A stretch of 64,000 nt of DNA, from assembly GCA_030374805.1 (NCBI GenBank), contig JARGSG010000262.1:96753-160752 (forward strand), in the 5' to 3' direction. A model generated the notes under the pieces. That model saw only the letters and a program-made list of their open reading frames with translations, was not told the DNA's origin and made no database searches. Below are positions 1-12,119 of this stretch, one piece after another. Source of the stretch: Gracilaria gracilis (Eukaryota > Rhodophyta > Florideophyceae > Gracilariales > Gracilariaceae). Position numbers and translations under genes: made by a program. Position 1 is the stretch's first letter, and every line of letters begins with the position of its first letter.

Positions 1-1300
1 AAACATTACTGTGCCTTCGAGGAAGTCACGAAAACGCTCAATTAGGCGAACAGTTGTACTCTTTCCACATCCTGATGACCCTACAAGGGCATGAGACGTA
101 CCAAATGGATTCTTGAGGCTAAAGTTTTCCAGCACCAGGCGCCTTTCGTCCCCACTCTCCAAATCGTCAGCGACACGGTGTTTGTAATCGAAATTAACAC
201 CTCTGAAGCTCACATCTCCCTTGAAGTCCTGAATGACTTCACCTTCATCCTCATCCAGGGGATTGATTTCGGACTCACGGCCTATAACTTCGTAGACCCT
301 CGGAGCTGCACCTTGAGCCTCGGCAAAAGCCTTGAAAGATGGTGCCGCTGTTTTCAACAAAAGTATAGAGTAAGGAGACAGTCAAAATGAGTTTTGGTTA
401 GACCGTATTCAGCATTGTCGCTACATGAAATCGTTTCTGTAACAACGATTATTCAAATTCAGAACAGAAACCTTACCTTGCCCGAGAGAAAAGGACACAA
501 TGAAGACAGATAAGAAAGTAATCAGGATGTCAGCGGCGGTAATGGACCCACCGCGAACCCGGGTTGCGCCAAATGTGAACGCAATAGCATATCCGCAAAA
601 GATGACAAACATTGTGAGTCCAATACCCAAACCGGTCACGAAAGAATTCTTCACGTCAGCTTTGTAGGCCTTACGAAGCTCTTCCTCGTATCGCTTAGCC
701 TCTGTTTCCCGGCCATTGTACGCAGTAACGACACGAATAAGTCCGATGACGTCGCTAGCAATGGCACCAGCACCGCCATATGCTCTCGGCAGCTAGCTTA
801 GCAAACACAGCGCCGCAAGCCATCATCAACGGCAGAATCGAGAGCATAACCAGTGTCAACAACGGTCCATACACAAAAGCTACAATGAAGCCCACAATGA
901 ACATGGAAGTAAACGGCACTGCACTGGTAACCTTTTCTCCAATACCTTCCTGGATCAACTTCACATCAGCAGCGACTCTGGCGGCAAGTTCTTCTCCGTC
1001 CTCCTGACCATACCACGTGAAATCCTGGCTCAGAAGCGACTCAAACTACATACGACGAAGGCAGGCACAGATTCTCTGAGCGGTAATGAGTTGGAATCGA
1101 ACTTGTATCAAACCAGTGACAAAAGCGAATGCACCAAGTAAAAGGAACCATTTGCCAACATCTGCAACCATCTCCAACATCACTAGTGATGCTGGAGAAA
1201 TCAGTCTGAGCCGCTTCGTCTACGGTCATCATCTGAAATACGACCCCTGCGACAAAGTTTATCGGATCCGGCTGGTAGTTTGAAAGCTCCAGCCCAGCAA
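1..1300 (-). pseudogene. ABCB/P-glycoprotein-type ABC transporter, decayed 5' part, truncated by window edge
   Basis: Read on the minus strand, this encodes a transmembrane domain followed by the start of a nucleotide-binding domain of an ABCB (MDR) exporter. The TM blocks around 1060-755 and 760-480 include IQEGIGEKV and AYNGRE, both typical of the family. The linker AAPSFKAFAEAQGAA follows, and Walker A (GSSGCGKST) lies at about 55-85, so the rest of the NBD runs off the left edge. An intron fits at 348-476 (minus-strand GTAAGG donor, AAAACAG acceptor); splicing joins SLGQ to AAPSF in frame. Two lesions stand out. A TAG lies near 1048, inside an otherwise continuous LRRM-stop-FESLLSQDF block. 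A frame change occurs near 785 (AKLAAES to YGGAGAIA). Reading frames upstream of about 1200 are also mixed. I read it as a pseudogene; sequencing error could explain one lesion but hardly all. Confidence 0.5.
348..476 (-). other. predicted intron in ABC transporter remnant
   Basis: The minus-strand donor is CAAG|GTAAGG at 476 and the acceptor is AACAG| at 348. Removing these 129 nt restores a continuous family-conserved peptide across the junction. This supports splicing rather than a chance stop-containing gap. Confidence 0.65.
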
Positions 1301-1999
1301 AGCCGTAACTACCACTGGCATGTTCACCAAGACGGCCCGCATGACGAAAAGCTGCATGGCGAGTCGCGACGCGGCGCATAGCACGCACGGTTTTCAAGGG
1401 GCGCTCATGGCGGAGCGTGAGTGTAAAGGGCGCGGTGCAGATCCATGTGTGCGAAACAGGCGGCGGCGCGCAAGCGATGGTCTTGCTGGCATCAAGGTGA
1501 GCCAGATGGTCGGAGGGTGGTGTAAGAGGTCGCGGTGACTTCGCGTAACGCACCATCATTTTGATTCGACAGAACGTTGCGTCATTCGTAGAGCACCTGG
1601 TAGTTTGGGGCCACTGAAAATCTCCAGAACATCCAAATCTCAGGCTATAGGTCCGTTGCACATCCTACACGTATCCGCCTCAGCCTTGAATTTCCAGCGC
1701 AATTTTTTGGAATATCTCGAGTACATCTGCCGAACATCCACGTTCAACGCCCCACATCCGTTGCGCATCCAATGCGTACCTGTTGCGCATCAACATGCCT
1801 CACTGGGTATATATGCAAGCGTATAGCTGTATGGCAGTGCAGGAACGGCCGAACCTCATCGATAGCGCATTCAAGAAGTGCTCATTGCTGATGTACAAGT
1901 ACGTTAGAAACAAGGAGGCAATTAATCGCGATAAGGAAAAACCGACTGAGCTGGAGGAGCGAAAACGAGTGAGAGGGAATAGCAGAGCTTCAAAGGAGG
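1301..1999. other. intergenic, nothing recognised
   Basis: The short open frames here have no recognisable family features and read as chance ORFs. The stretch ends at the GGCTG target-site duplicate (2000-2004) of the next element. Confidence 0.5.
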
Positions 2000-2004
2000 G
2001 GCTG

Positions 2005-2462
2005 TGTTGTTGGATGTTGGCTGATAAAGGGAATTCTGGATCAGGCGCCAACTACGGTAGAGGGGTTGGAAAGAAGGAGAAAGATTGAGGCAGCTAGACA
2101 GAGCGGGCACACCCACACGAAGTTGCTCTTCTGTGTGAGTCACCGTCCAGGAGGAAGGACGGCCTTTTATGCGTACCCCAGCCAAGCCAGTTGACTGCTG
2201 ACTTGACAGACGTGATTGCACTTGTACATCACGCTAGCAGCCAAAGGTTCCGCAGGAACCAGATGGTAGGCGTCTAGAAAACTATCTGACGTAACTCTGA
2301 CTACGCAATTTCCCGTACTGTCCGTTTGTTGACGTACTGCACGTTTATCTCGATTTGCGCGCATATGCGTACGCGGCTTAGTCCTGACGTCAGCCAAGAC
2401 ATGTATGATGCATTGATGTATGTCCAACGCAGAGCGGCAACGGTGATGCAGAGTAGACAACA
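2005..2462 (-). repeat. 3' LTR of copy A1
   Basis: This 458-bp LTR is repeated at 7162-7619, 42,696-43,153 and 47,854-48,311. On the minus strand it has a TATA-like CATAAAAG near 2165-2175 (ACGCATAAAAGGCC). It also holds a perfect CRE/ATF palindrome, TGACGTCA, at 2385-2392. Confidence 0.95.
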
Positions 2463-2497
2463 GCGCCCCGTAAGAATTGAAGAGCAGAATGAAAATC

Positions 2498-5400
2498 TTA
2501 CATGTTTGCAGCAGCGATGTTGCTTTGCCGTTTCGTTCCCGTGGCGGACACCTCCTCCAGGTATTCCTTGACAAGAACTGGAACGTCGTCGCGGAGAGAA
2601 TCCAAGGACACCCAATCCGTTTCACTTTCAGAGAATCCACGCCATTTCACTAACAACTCGACAATCCCCTTCCTCAGTCTAATATCCTCAAAACGATCAA
2701 TTACGAGTAGTTCCCCTTGCTGATAAGAAAGGTAGCTGCGTAGTTCTTCAGTGACCTCGAACTCTCTGTTGCGGAAAAACTTCAACCTTCTTCCGTGGAC
2801 CTCCTGCTTCTGACCATCCAGCAACGACTCAATGACAAAGATGTACTCCGATCTGCACTCTACGACACGAAATGGCCCCATCCACTTCAGAGAGGGCTTT
2901 CGCGTACGTTCGCGTTCCAAGACGCCACGGAGAACAAAGTCAACCTCCTGAAAGTTTGGAGCACGCACGTTAGTCTTCCTGTTGTGTGATTCAACAGCCT
3001 TTCTTCGTTTCTCCGTGCATCGTTCCGCTACCTCTTTGTGCATGGAACAGAGGGCCTTCTGTGTTTCTTTAATATTGCGGAGTTGTTTTCCACGGATGTT
3101 ATCGAGAGACAAAATTCTTGTCTTGCCTCCGACTTTCCTTGTGATCGCTGACAACGGGGTATCCTGCCTGTGGCCTGTGAATACTGTGAGTGGGCAGCGG
3201 TTACCCAGGCGGTCCAAGATAGAGCTGTTGAGAGCAGCCTGAACCACGGGCAAGATACTTGGCCAACAGTTCTGTGGGAGTTGAAATTCCGAGAGCAGAG
3301 CTCTACACGCTCTCAAAAGCTCGCGGCAAACCACTTCCACAGTTCCATTTGACCATGGACAATATGCCAGAGTGAAGTGGTGAGATGAATTCGTTTTCTC
3401 CTTAAGGTGCCGCACCACTTCGTTCTTGAAGTGCGAGCCCCTGTCAGAAATCCATTGAGTTACTACCCCAAAGGCAGCAAACCACCGAATTAACTCGTCA
3501 GCAACTACTTCTGCCGTAGTCTCCGTTGTGGGAACCAACCAAACATACCCGCTGTGGTCATCCTTAAGTACAAGGACGTACAGTAGGTCGTCCTGTCCAG
3601 GAGACATGTAGCAAAAATCGAAATGTAGCAGTTCGTTTGGCTTCTCGGCGTGCAAAGCATGTCCCAATGGGCGAGGAATAGTCTTGGCCGGCTCGGTGCA
3701 GAGGCAGTGAAGGCAGGTTTTCACGAATGACTTCAAATCGTCATCCATGTTCTTCCAGTAAAAGAATGCCTTCGTGGTTGCAAGAGTGACTTTCGAACTT
3801 CTGTGCCCGCCAGACCCAGTGTGCGCTGCGACAACAATGCGCAGCTTGAGAAGATCTGAGTCAGATGGGACCCACAGTACGTCTTTCTCGTTTCGGATTC
3901 CGTCTTCGGTCTTCGTGAACCCCTTTGGAGGCACCTCCTCTGTTGATAACTGTGCCTCTTTGACTTGGTGAATGTCAGGCCAGTCGAGCTTGCTGTCCAT
4001 GCCGGGGTTGATTGGTGCTACCATAAGAGCCTTGCATCGTAACATCTTGGCGGCGACAACTGTCCTCGTGGGGTTGACAGCCCAACGGGTCAGCATGTCG
4101 GCCCATACGTTTTGCACGCCGGGTAAATGCTCTACCACATATCTAAACCCACTGAGTTTGATAGCCCAGCGCATCAATTTGCTGGCCGTTTGTCTCGAGA
4201 TACCAGGGTTCCTCCCGTACGGGTCGTACAAGTACACAAGGTTGGCATGATCTGTGAAGATGTTTACCTCACGTCCGGTAACCAAGTAATCAAGACGACA
4301 CATTGATTCCACGATAGCGAAGCCTTCCTTTTCGGGTACTGACCAGTTGACAGCTGATCCTGTAAAAGAACCCGAAAGGAAACAAAGAGGCTCGTGTTGC
4401 TGCTCTTCGATGGCTTTGTGTCGGTCCGACGCAGGCACTTGTGTAAGAATGGCTGACCAATGTGTATCAGGCGCATCTGTAAATAGACACAGATGATGAT
4501 CGTGCTTAGGATGCGCAAGCTTTACGGCGGCGGTCAGTTGATTTTTGATGTCAGCAAATGCTGAATCGAGCTCGGCGCCCCATGAGTCGGTGATGGAAAG
4601 GTTGCGCAGGGCGCGTTTGGTTCGCTTTCCAGCCTTTGCGTAACAGCTCTCAAGCAGTTGATGCAGAGGAGCGATGCGTTCAGAGTAAGCCGGAATTGAA
4701 TTACGCATCCAATTCGTTGCACACACGAATTGCTGGAGCTCGCTCGCCATACTGGGCTTCCGCATTTCTGTGAGAGCTGCATAGTGTCGTGGGTGATACT
4801 GTACTCCTTCTGCTGAGATGATGCGCCCACAGAACTGAACTTGAGAAGCGAATAACGTGGTCTTCTCCGCATGAATCTTCAAGCCGATTCTTCACAGACA
4901 AGAAAAAAGGTTTCAAGATTGGCAAGTAGATCTTCTTCGCTCTTGGCATACAACAGAAAATCGTCGATCCACTGTAAAAGGTTCGACACTCGTCCCTCAA
5001 ACTTGTTCGAGAGTACGGCTTGAAAGTGATTTCCTGAGTCACTACCGCCTTGCAAGAGGCGTTTGGAGGAGTAGACTCCGATTGGAGTTTGAATGGACAT
5101 CATTTCCTGGGACTCTGCAGAAAGTGGTACCTGCCAATAACCGTGGGCTAGGTCAATTTTGGCAAAGCATGTGCTTCCCGAAAGATCCTGGAAATGCGAT
5201 TCCAGATGTGGCATAGCGGACTGGATAGGTACAGTGCGTGCATTTGGGCCACGGAGGTCTACAGTGAATCTCAGCTTTGTCGAACCAGGTTTCGGTACTG
5301 CGAGGGCTGGCGATGCCCACCTGGCTGACGGATTCTTGTAGATGGCTCCCATAGCCTCCAGTTCGCGTATCGTTCGGATGATGAACTCTCTCTGTTGTGG

Positions 5401-7101
5401 TGCGTAACGTCTCTGCGACGATCTGTACGGCTTTGCATTTTCAACAGGAGTTATGGTCAGAGGTGAGACGTCAACAGCAGGGTCTGCACCCAATTTGATG
5501 CGAAACACGTCTCGATATCGGTCGAGAATTGCGGACACCTTCTGCATTCCATCGTTTGATATTCCGTTTCGTCTTGCCTCAGTTAGAATCTTCTCGAATG
5601 CTTCATCGATAGATTCTTTGGTATCCTTCCCTATGCCCGCTGCGAGGCACTCGGGCAATTCGATGGGGTCGTCATCTGCACTCATATAAGACATCCCCTG
5701 ATACCTGGCCGTAGCGAGCTTGGCTCTCTTCGTATCCAACTGGTTCACGTGCTTGTCGTGGATTTCGTTTCTCACACGAATGAGGTGTTCATTGAGGTTG
5801 AAACCAATTGAATTCAAGAACGGACGACCGAGTAGAATTTCTTCGAGTGGATTCTCAACTACATAGAATTCGACCCCACGAACCCGAACAGGAATATTGG
5901 ATCCAGGGAGGAAAATTGTAACGGTGAGTGTTACTGAACGGGACGAGTGCGTGTCAGGGTCTTCGTCTGATTTGAAAACGCCTGTGAGATACACTGGGTT
6001 CTCGAAGTTCTTGACCGGAAGATTGGGAACAGAAGAAATCAGTCTACTGTAGAGGTTATGATCAATCGCGCTGAAATCCGACCCGGAGTCACCAAGCGAT
6101 AGATCGAACACAGTGTCTTCCAGAGCAACACGGAATCTACTTGCATCGCTGTCAGGCAGAGCCGTCGTTGGAGTGCCCGAACCTCTCATAGTCTTCGCCT
6201 TCTTTACATCCTTCTTCGTGTAGTGCTTCTCGAAAATTTCCCTCTTCCGTTCAGTTGACGTGATGGGACAATCTTTGAGACGGTGAATCCCGTCACACTT
6301 TTCGTTCAGGCAAGGCTCAGACCATTCTGGGTCTTTTCGTTTTCCCAAACGAAAATTGGAATTCCGAAGTTGCGATGCTTCCTTCCTGTTGGAATTTTCG
6401 ACTTTTGATGTCGAAGCCTGCTTTCGGGGGCGGTCATGTAGCTGCTTGGACTTCTGAGGGTTGACACGAGACAGGGCGGTCTCCGTGAGAGAGAGCTCCA
6501 ATGCTATGTTGGCCACCTCATCCTTGAACAACTTTATATCAGAAAGCTGACTTTTCGTCCATCCTCTGCGTAGCATCTTGATCCTCTCCTGCAAGACATT
6601 TGGCTGAAATTTGCTCACAAGGCGATCGAGAAATTTTTTCGCCATATCACTGTCCTTCAACACCTCCGAGGCGTTGTTCTGATCAAGAGCAGTGATGACG
6701 TCAATGACAAAGTTTGCTACACCTCCGGAGGGGTCCTCCCTGTTGGGCTTGAACGTGACGTGCCGCAGAGTGGCGTCAATTCGTTCCGATAGATCCTTCG
6801 GTGTAGACGTCGAAGCCTTCTCGAACCAAACCTTTACCATGTCTGAGGTTGCTTCCTCTACTGTAGAAGCATCTCCAATTTCTCCAATGAGACAAAGAGC
6901 GTGCAGCGTAGCAGAATCCATGCAATCCTTGATAGAGGCCAGTGAAAGCTTCGAGTTGTCATCACGGTCTTTGTTCACATCATCAACCTTAGCCTTGTAG
7001 GCAGCGTAGGATGTCTCAAATTTGATCAATGACGGCTGATCTACTGCCTTCAATAGCGGTGGCTGAATTACGGACACTACTCCGTAGTTTGACGTCGCCA
7101 T
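2498..7101 (-). pseudogene. gag-pro-pol polyprotein of copy A1, broken by a 1-nt deletion
   Basis: ATG is at 7101 and the stop at 2498. The N-terminal frame (7101-4879) carries gag, a variant zinc knuckle (C-x4-C-x3-H-x4-C), a DSG aspartic protease and most of the RT including WIDDF. The C-terminal frame (4882-2498) carries RNase H, HHCC plus DDE integrase and the chromodomain. Against copy A3 (43,189-47,793) one T is missing at about 4893 (GATTCTTC versus GATTTCTTC). This ends the first frame just after CEE. The RNase H active-site block also reads TDAPD where A3 has TDASD. About 15 further amino-acid differences separate the copies. It cannot make a full polyprotein unless a ribosome slips there, so it is probably dead but could be mobilised in trans. 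Confidence 0.93.
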
Positions 7102-7161
7102 GGTTCACAGCATTCACCAATATCAACTTCAGCACCCTTACTCTTTCGAAACAAAGCGCTT

Positions 7162-7619
7162 TGTTGTTGGATGTTGGCTGATAAAGGGAATTCTGGATCA
7201 GGCGCCAACTACGGTAGAGGGGTTGGAAAGAAGGAGAAAGATTGAGGCAGCTAGACAGAGCGGGCACACCCACACGAAGTTGCTCTTCTGTGTGAGTCAC
7301 CGTCCAGGAGGAAGGACGGCCTTTTATGCGTACCCCAGCCAAGCCAGTTGACTGCTGACTTGACAGACGTGATTGCACTTGTACATCACGCTAGCAGCCA
7401 AAGGTTCCGCAGGAACCAGATGGTAGGCGTCTAGAAAACTATCTGACGTAACTCTGACTACGCAATTTCCCGTACTGTCCGTTTGTTGACGTACTGCACG
7501 TTTATCTCGATTTGCGCGCATATGCGTACGCGGCTTAGTCCTGACGTCAGCCAAGACATGTATGATGCATTGATGTATGTCCAACGCAGAGCGGCAACGG
7601 TGATGCAGAGTAGACAACA
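7162..7619 (-). repeat. 5' LTR of copy A1
   Basis: This is the 458-bp promoter-side LTR for the minus-strand element. Immediately inside it (minus strand) lies AAGCGCTTTGTTTCGAAAG, with no TGG-type primer-binding site. Confidence 0.95.
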
Positions 7620-7624
7620 GGCTG

Positions 7625-8590
7625 TCAGCAACTCGTAAATCTACCATTCGTTACCTTTAGTCAAGACACATAATCACAGAGTTTGTACATACATCGACAA
7701 GAAGGAAACTAACGCAATCTGCGCATTACGCTTTACGAGAGCGTAGTAAATCCTCGAGACAGCATCCGCACAAGGAAGACCGGGAGAGATTTGAAAAATG
7801 CTTCAAGGTTTCTCACTGGTTCTTCGTCACGGGGCGTTCAATTTACCATGCATAGGCTGGCATTGTAAAACGCCGTTGTGTTTGTCATCTCCCAGTTCAG
7901 GAACATGGCACGTATGAAAGGTTTGATCGCACTGCTCGCGAGCATTGCGCAAGCGACACCAGATTTGATGGTCTTTCTTCTATTTGAGACGAGCGCAAAC
8001 GGAGACGACAAGCAGGACTGAGATGAACACAAGAACGTTCATGAGAACTGACGGGCAAGAAATGCGCACCAGTTACACCCATGTCTCGATAACGCTTTTA
8101 AAACGCTAAGTAAGCATTACTTGCTTCCATTCAAAAAAGATATGTCGCTTGTTAATACGTTGAATTCGTTTGAAACAATTGACCTGAGGAGGATGGCGGA
8201 GAAGCATTGCGCTCCACACTGTGTACACTACGCGCCAAAATGGACAAAGTGGACTTCAACAATATTGTCGCCGCAGTCGTAATGAACTCTTGTCCACGTG
8301 AACACTGCCACTGTTCGCGAAAAACGCCCTCCCGGTACCTTTCACAGTTCCATGTATATCTCAACAGAGCGGATCGTTTACGAATTCATTTGGTCCTACA
8401 CGAACAAGGAAGAAACTTTTGAGGTCTTAACATGAAAGAAGAATGCCTCACGTCACTCCTCTGCATTGTGCTGCAAATCATCGACAAGAGTGGTTTTCGG
8501 AAATCCTCTTCGCGATATTATGTCGTATATATCCCGCACAGTGTCCAAAACGGCGTCCAACACAAGCTATTGGGGCGCAAAAAAAGTGTC
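7625..8590. other. intergenic, nothing recognised
   Basis: This is moderately AT-rich sequence between copy A1 and the transposase remnant. No convincing gene, repeat or RNA is seen; the ORFs are short and without family signatures. Confidence 0.5.
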
Positions 8591-8593
8591 ACA

Positions 8594-11067
8594 TCACTTG
8601 AGATATCCCTGAAAACAAAACTTCAATCTCTCAAACCCATATTCTTCCACAATTCTCACATTACCAAACTGCGGTTCTGCTTGACCCATGACTCGGAGAA
8701 GAACAACATTTGGTTGCTTCTCAATTTCACTAAAGTCATACCGAAGAAATGCTACCCACTTCCCCAATATTTGAGAACCGCTCAATATTTGACGTTCGAA
8801 ACACCTCCTCATAGTCTGCTGCATAACTTACAATATCATGGCGTACATTCCACCTCTGTAAACATCCAGCATAAAGTGTCATGCCTTACAAAAGCCTTTG
8901 GTTGAAACCAATCTAGACAAGCAGCAATTGCAGCAGTGCGCAAAACCTTGGGTTTCAAGCTGAAAGTGCCGTAACTCATAGGAATCATACTGAGTTTTTG
9001 CAGGACTTCTTCATTTGTCATTGCAGAATCGTCAGCAAGAAGTCGAGAAATCGTTGCATTGACAAACCTTGAACCAAGAACCTGCCTCTCAAAATTGAGT
9101 TTCGAGTTAGTGTCAAGAAATGGTCGCTTTCTTAGAACCTCAGTGGGAGACCGCAATCTGAGAATCAACTGTTGCGAACTCTCTGCGTTTGTTTGTCGCC
9201 GATTGTCTGCCGCCGACAGAACTTGCAAAGCTTCTGCAGCCATGTTAACATTTATAAGCTGGCGTCCCAGCTCTCTTTTTCTTTTGTTGGTTGCTTTGAA
9301 TGATGCTTTGATGCCACGATGACGGGTTTCGTTGATGCTCGTGTCGGTACTACTCAGTGGGCCAAAGTTTCGTAGAGAGAAACCTAAATGCGAGTGAAGA
9401 CGGTGCAGCTTTTTGCTTTTCTTCAAGCCAAACATTCGTTTCATCAGTAGACAAACATTTGATGTAAAGTTTTGAAACGCTTCAATATCGTTTTTCGTGA
9501 ACTCATTGTCTTGAGGGTTTCGATTTGTGCCTTCCATTACGGCCTGAACGTAATCTAGGGCCAGGGCGGTTTGCGTTATTATGTCGTCGTCGGGGACGGC
9601 GTTTGCGTTCATTCCGATAACTGCATGAAACTGGAACGGAACAATCAATCTCCTCTGCATCCCGGTGAAACTAGCTTGGTTTGTCAGACTCCCGCATTTT
9701 AAATGGCCTCATGCCGCGAACACTTGTAGTTTGCAGGAAGTTCTGCAAGACGTCTATTGGCAGTTGTCGTCCATGTTTCTCGATTTAGATTTCCCCGTAT
9801 GCAAGAATCTCGTAGGAAGCCCTGAACAAATTATCACCGTAGTAGCGACTAAACCCAAGATCGAATGCATGCAATTTATCAAAGCCAAACCTGTCAAACA
9901 TACTCCCTTCAGCTGTGCCAACATCATACAAAATGCATAGTGACGGTGGAAAAAGGAGAGCGCTTTCTTGCTGTAAGAAACGCTTCAGATAGTTCTGCCT
10001 TCTTTTTTGGTATGCTTTTGGCATTCTCATGAACTGCTTCCATTTCATGGAAGGGTATATTTGTCCACTACCGTCGCAGTACGTTCCCTCCGACAACAGT
10101 CGTTCCAATATTGAACTCTCAAGTTGAGCGCTGACAACAGTGTCCACAGACCTTGACTCGTGATGCTGTCCAGGTATGCTACTAGTTCGATTTGCCCGGA
10201 AAAACGGCACAAGGTACATTGACGTAAGCCACCCGCTTCGATAGAGATTTATAAACACCCGTTCTTGAGGCTGATCACATAGAACCGATAAAAGTCGTGG
10301 TTCGAAGCAATACTGCTGCCAAAGATCTCGTGAGTGATGCGAAGCATCCCTGAGTAAGCAAAAACAAAAACCTTTGGAACAACTCGTTCCTTAAGAGAGG
10401 CAAATCAGCGTTCTTCCCCACATAGATCGTCGATAAACAGTTCAGGCGCAATACCAATATCGCTCCACACACACCGTAAGCAACTGGCATGTTGTCAATT
10501 CGTATGCGAAGCACCACGCTCTCTACTGCCCCAGACTGCGCTAACTGTGTGCCATCGCAGTACAGAGAAAAAAAAGACCAGGAGGAAGGTCAAGATAATA
10601 CGGAGCGCTCGCCGTTTCCATCATTTCGCAAGTGTGGGCACAAGTGTACACACGATTTCCGTCAGCGTTTGTCATCGCCGTGAACGGTTCAACCTTACTT
10701 AGCCCGCCAAAATTGTCAATCAATGACTTTAGAGCTTTCATGATAGGGATAATGTACCCAACTTGGGATTGTTCTCTGATGGTAATGTGCGCAACGTTCC
10801 AACCTTGGGCTTTCACAATAACATTTCTTTCGTATAACACTCTATTAGAGAATGCCTTTTCGTCTTCAAAATCTGAAAGAAGGTGTGGAACAGCGCATAT
10901 AGTCTCGTTATCCTGTAGGAAGGCCTCAAAAGCCCTTCGATGTTGACGGTAGCATTCTTCCATTTCATTAACTGAGTAACGCTTTCGCAAGCAATCATCA
11001 ACAAGTGGCTTAAGTTGAGCAGAAATTGAGGATTGTTGTGACGGTGAGTCATCTACGTTAGCCTCTA
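8594..11067 (-). pseudogene. Plavaka-like transposase, C-terminal part (gene split by element B)
   Basis: The minus strand continues the reading frame that begins at 23,181. The longest pieces are 11,062-10,541, 10,517-10,275, 10,258-9785 and 9660-8836, with a tail to 8594. The 9660-8836 piece has a helix-rich block (ITQTALALDYVQAVM, then KLHRLHSHLGFSLRNFG, then SINETRHRGIKASFKATNKR). I associate this with the C-terminal region of Plavaka/KDZ-type transposases (E..H...K..Y.ATN-like). The frame changes several times, once at an A8 run (10,568-10,575), where the next frame continues plausibly as SLYCDGTQLAQSG. Either many small introns or, more likely, frameshift decay explain this. The family call rests on recalled domain pattern, not a search. 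No terminal inverted repeats were found. Confidence 0.55.
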
Positions 11068-11577
11068 TGTCGTACAAATACCGATAAGGTGTGGGGTCCG
11101 CCTGGTAGAGGGAGCGCGCGAGGGCTCAACCTAAAGGGGAAAAACACACAACCAATATGGTAGTAGGGCACCTGAAACCCGCAGGGGCAAACGGCGGGGC
11201 AACTAGTCTAGACCGTGTAGGTGTACGGTAGTAGACGTCGACGCGCGGTAAAACCTGAATAGTAATAGAGTAGCAAGTGACCAAGATGGTATAGTTACTG
11301 CCCTAATGGTGCCTGACTTTACAATACCCGAGGGGGAAGGCGAGGTGCACCACAATATATACAAGGTGCACCGACGCCGATCTCCCATGCGGGCATGACG
11401 TCATCGGCTGTGCCCATGACCTACTGTCATGGGCCAGCAATGCTAAACTATCCTAGACTATAAATTAGAAATTAGAAATTATAAAATACAGGATACCAAT
11501 TGGGTACAGTGCAGCCAGCAAGGCGCACCAGTAGAACCCACGTTGGCACCAACCCATTGAGGTCTCATTGTACTACA
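11068..11577 (-). repeat. 3' LTR of element B
   Basis: 510 bp, ending TGTCG...CTACA on the plus strand. It contains exact ACC-N5-GGT sites at 11,080, 11,151, 11,212, 11,280 and 11,495. A CRE palindrome TGACGTCA lies at 11,396-11,403. An inverted repeat of 9-bp arms (GCCCATGAC/GTCATGGGC) with a 5-nt loop lies at 11,412-11,434. Confidence 0.95.
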
Positions 11578-11592
11578 GACCCCCTTTTCCTA
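11578..11592 (-). other. polypurine tract of element B
   Basis: Minus-strand GGAAAAGGGGGTC lies directly next to the 3' LTR, at the position expected for plus-strand DNA priming in LTR elements. Confidence 0.6.
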
Positions 11593-12119
11593 CCCCTGAG
11601 CCACGCCCTCGTGGGTCCTAGATCCTTTCACCAAGTCGGTTGCATCGTCGTACCAATTTGGTCCCTGTCGCAGCCTTCGTGCCATCTCACGCCGTGCGTC
11701 GCGTCGGTTCGGCATCACCGAACGCACTCTGTTCACCACCTTGGTCATCACCGATTGCGGCTCTATCCACCTCTTTGGTTATCACCGACAGCGGCCTATT
11801 CATCCCCATTTGTGGGTTTAGGGCGCGACGCGCGCCCATTGCATACCTCCAAGGTTCTGCCTTTTTTGGCTGCCCGGCTTGGACCCTTTTACCGTGTCCG
11901 TATAACCCAGTGGGGGGTGGCGGGTTGCGCCTTCGAGCTCGTGTGGGCACTGTACCGTGAAGGATTTTGGCGCCCACTTGGTTGCGGCGTGTTTCTCTGT
12001 CCCCTTCGAGGTTCGAGTACCAACCCTTCGAGGCATTGCCGCTGATTCCATCGAGGTTGTTCCACCGTTATCCCTTCTGGTTACCTTCGCACCCCCTTTG
12101 CGGTTTGTCTACGCGGGCT

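Larger units (their letters stand above)
2005..7619 (-). mobile_element. Gypsy chromovirus LTR retrotransposon, copy A1 (frameshifted)
   Basis: This is a complete 5,615-bp element on the minus strand. It has 458-bp LTRs at 2005-2462 and 7162-7619, with TG...CA ends (plus strand TGTTG...CAACA). The 5-bp target-site duplication GGCTG lies at 2000-2004 and 7620-7624. The internal part holds one gag-pro-pol region whose order (protease, RT, RNase H, integrase, chromodomain) is that of Ty3/Gypsy chromoviruses. The polypurine tract TTACGGGGCGC abuts the 3' LTR (2463-2473). It is the sister copy of the element at 42,696-48,311. The two LTRs look identical by eye, so insertion was recent. Confidence 0.96.

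Noticed and set aside
2167..2640. 157-codon frame repeated at 42,858-43,331
   Set aside because: It lies across the LTR and the polyprotein C-terminus in another frame; repetition reflects the element, not a gene.
8432..8905. 157-codon plus-strand frame
   Set aside because: It is antisense to the protein-like tail of the transposase remnant.
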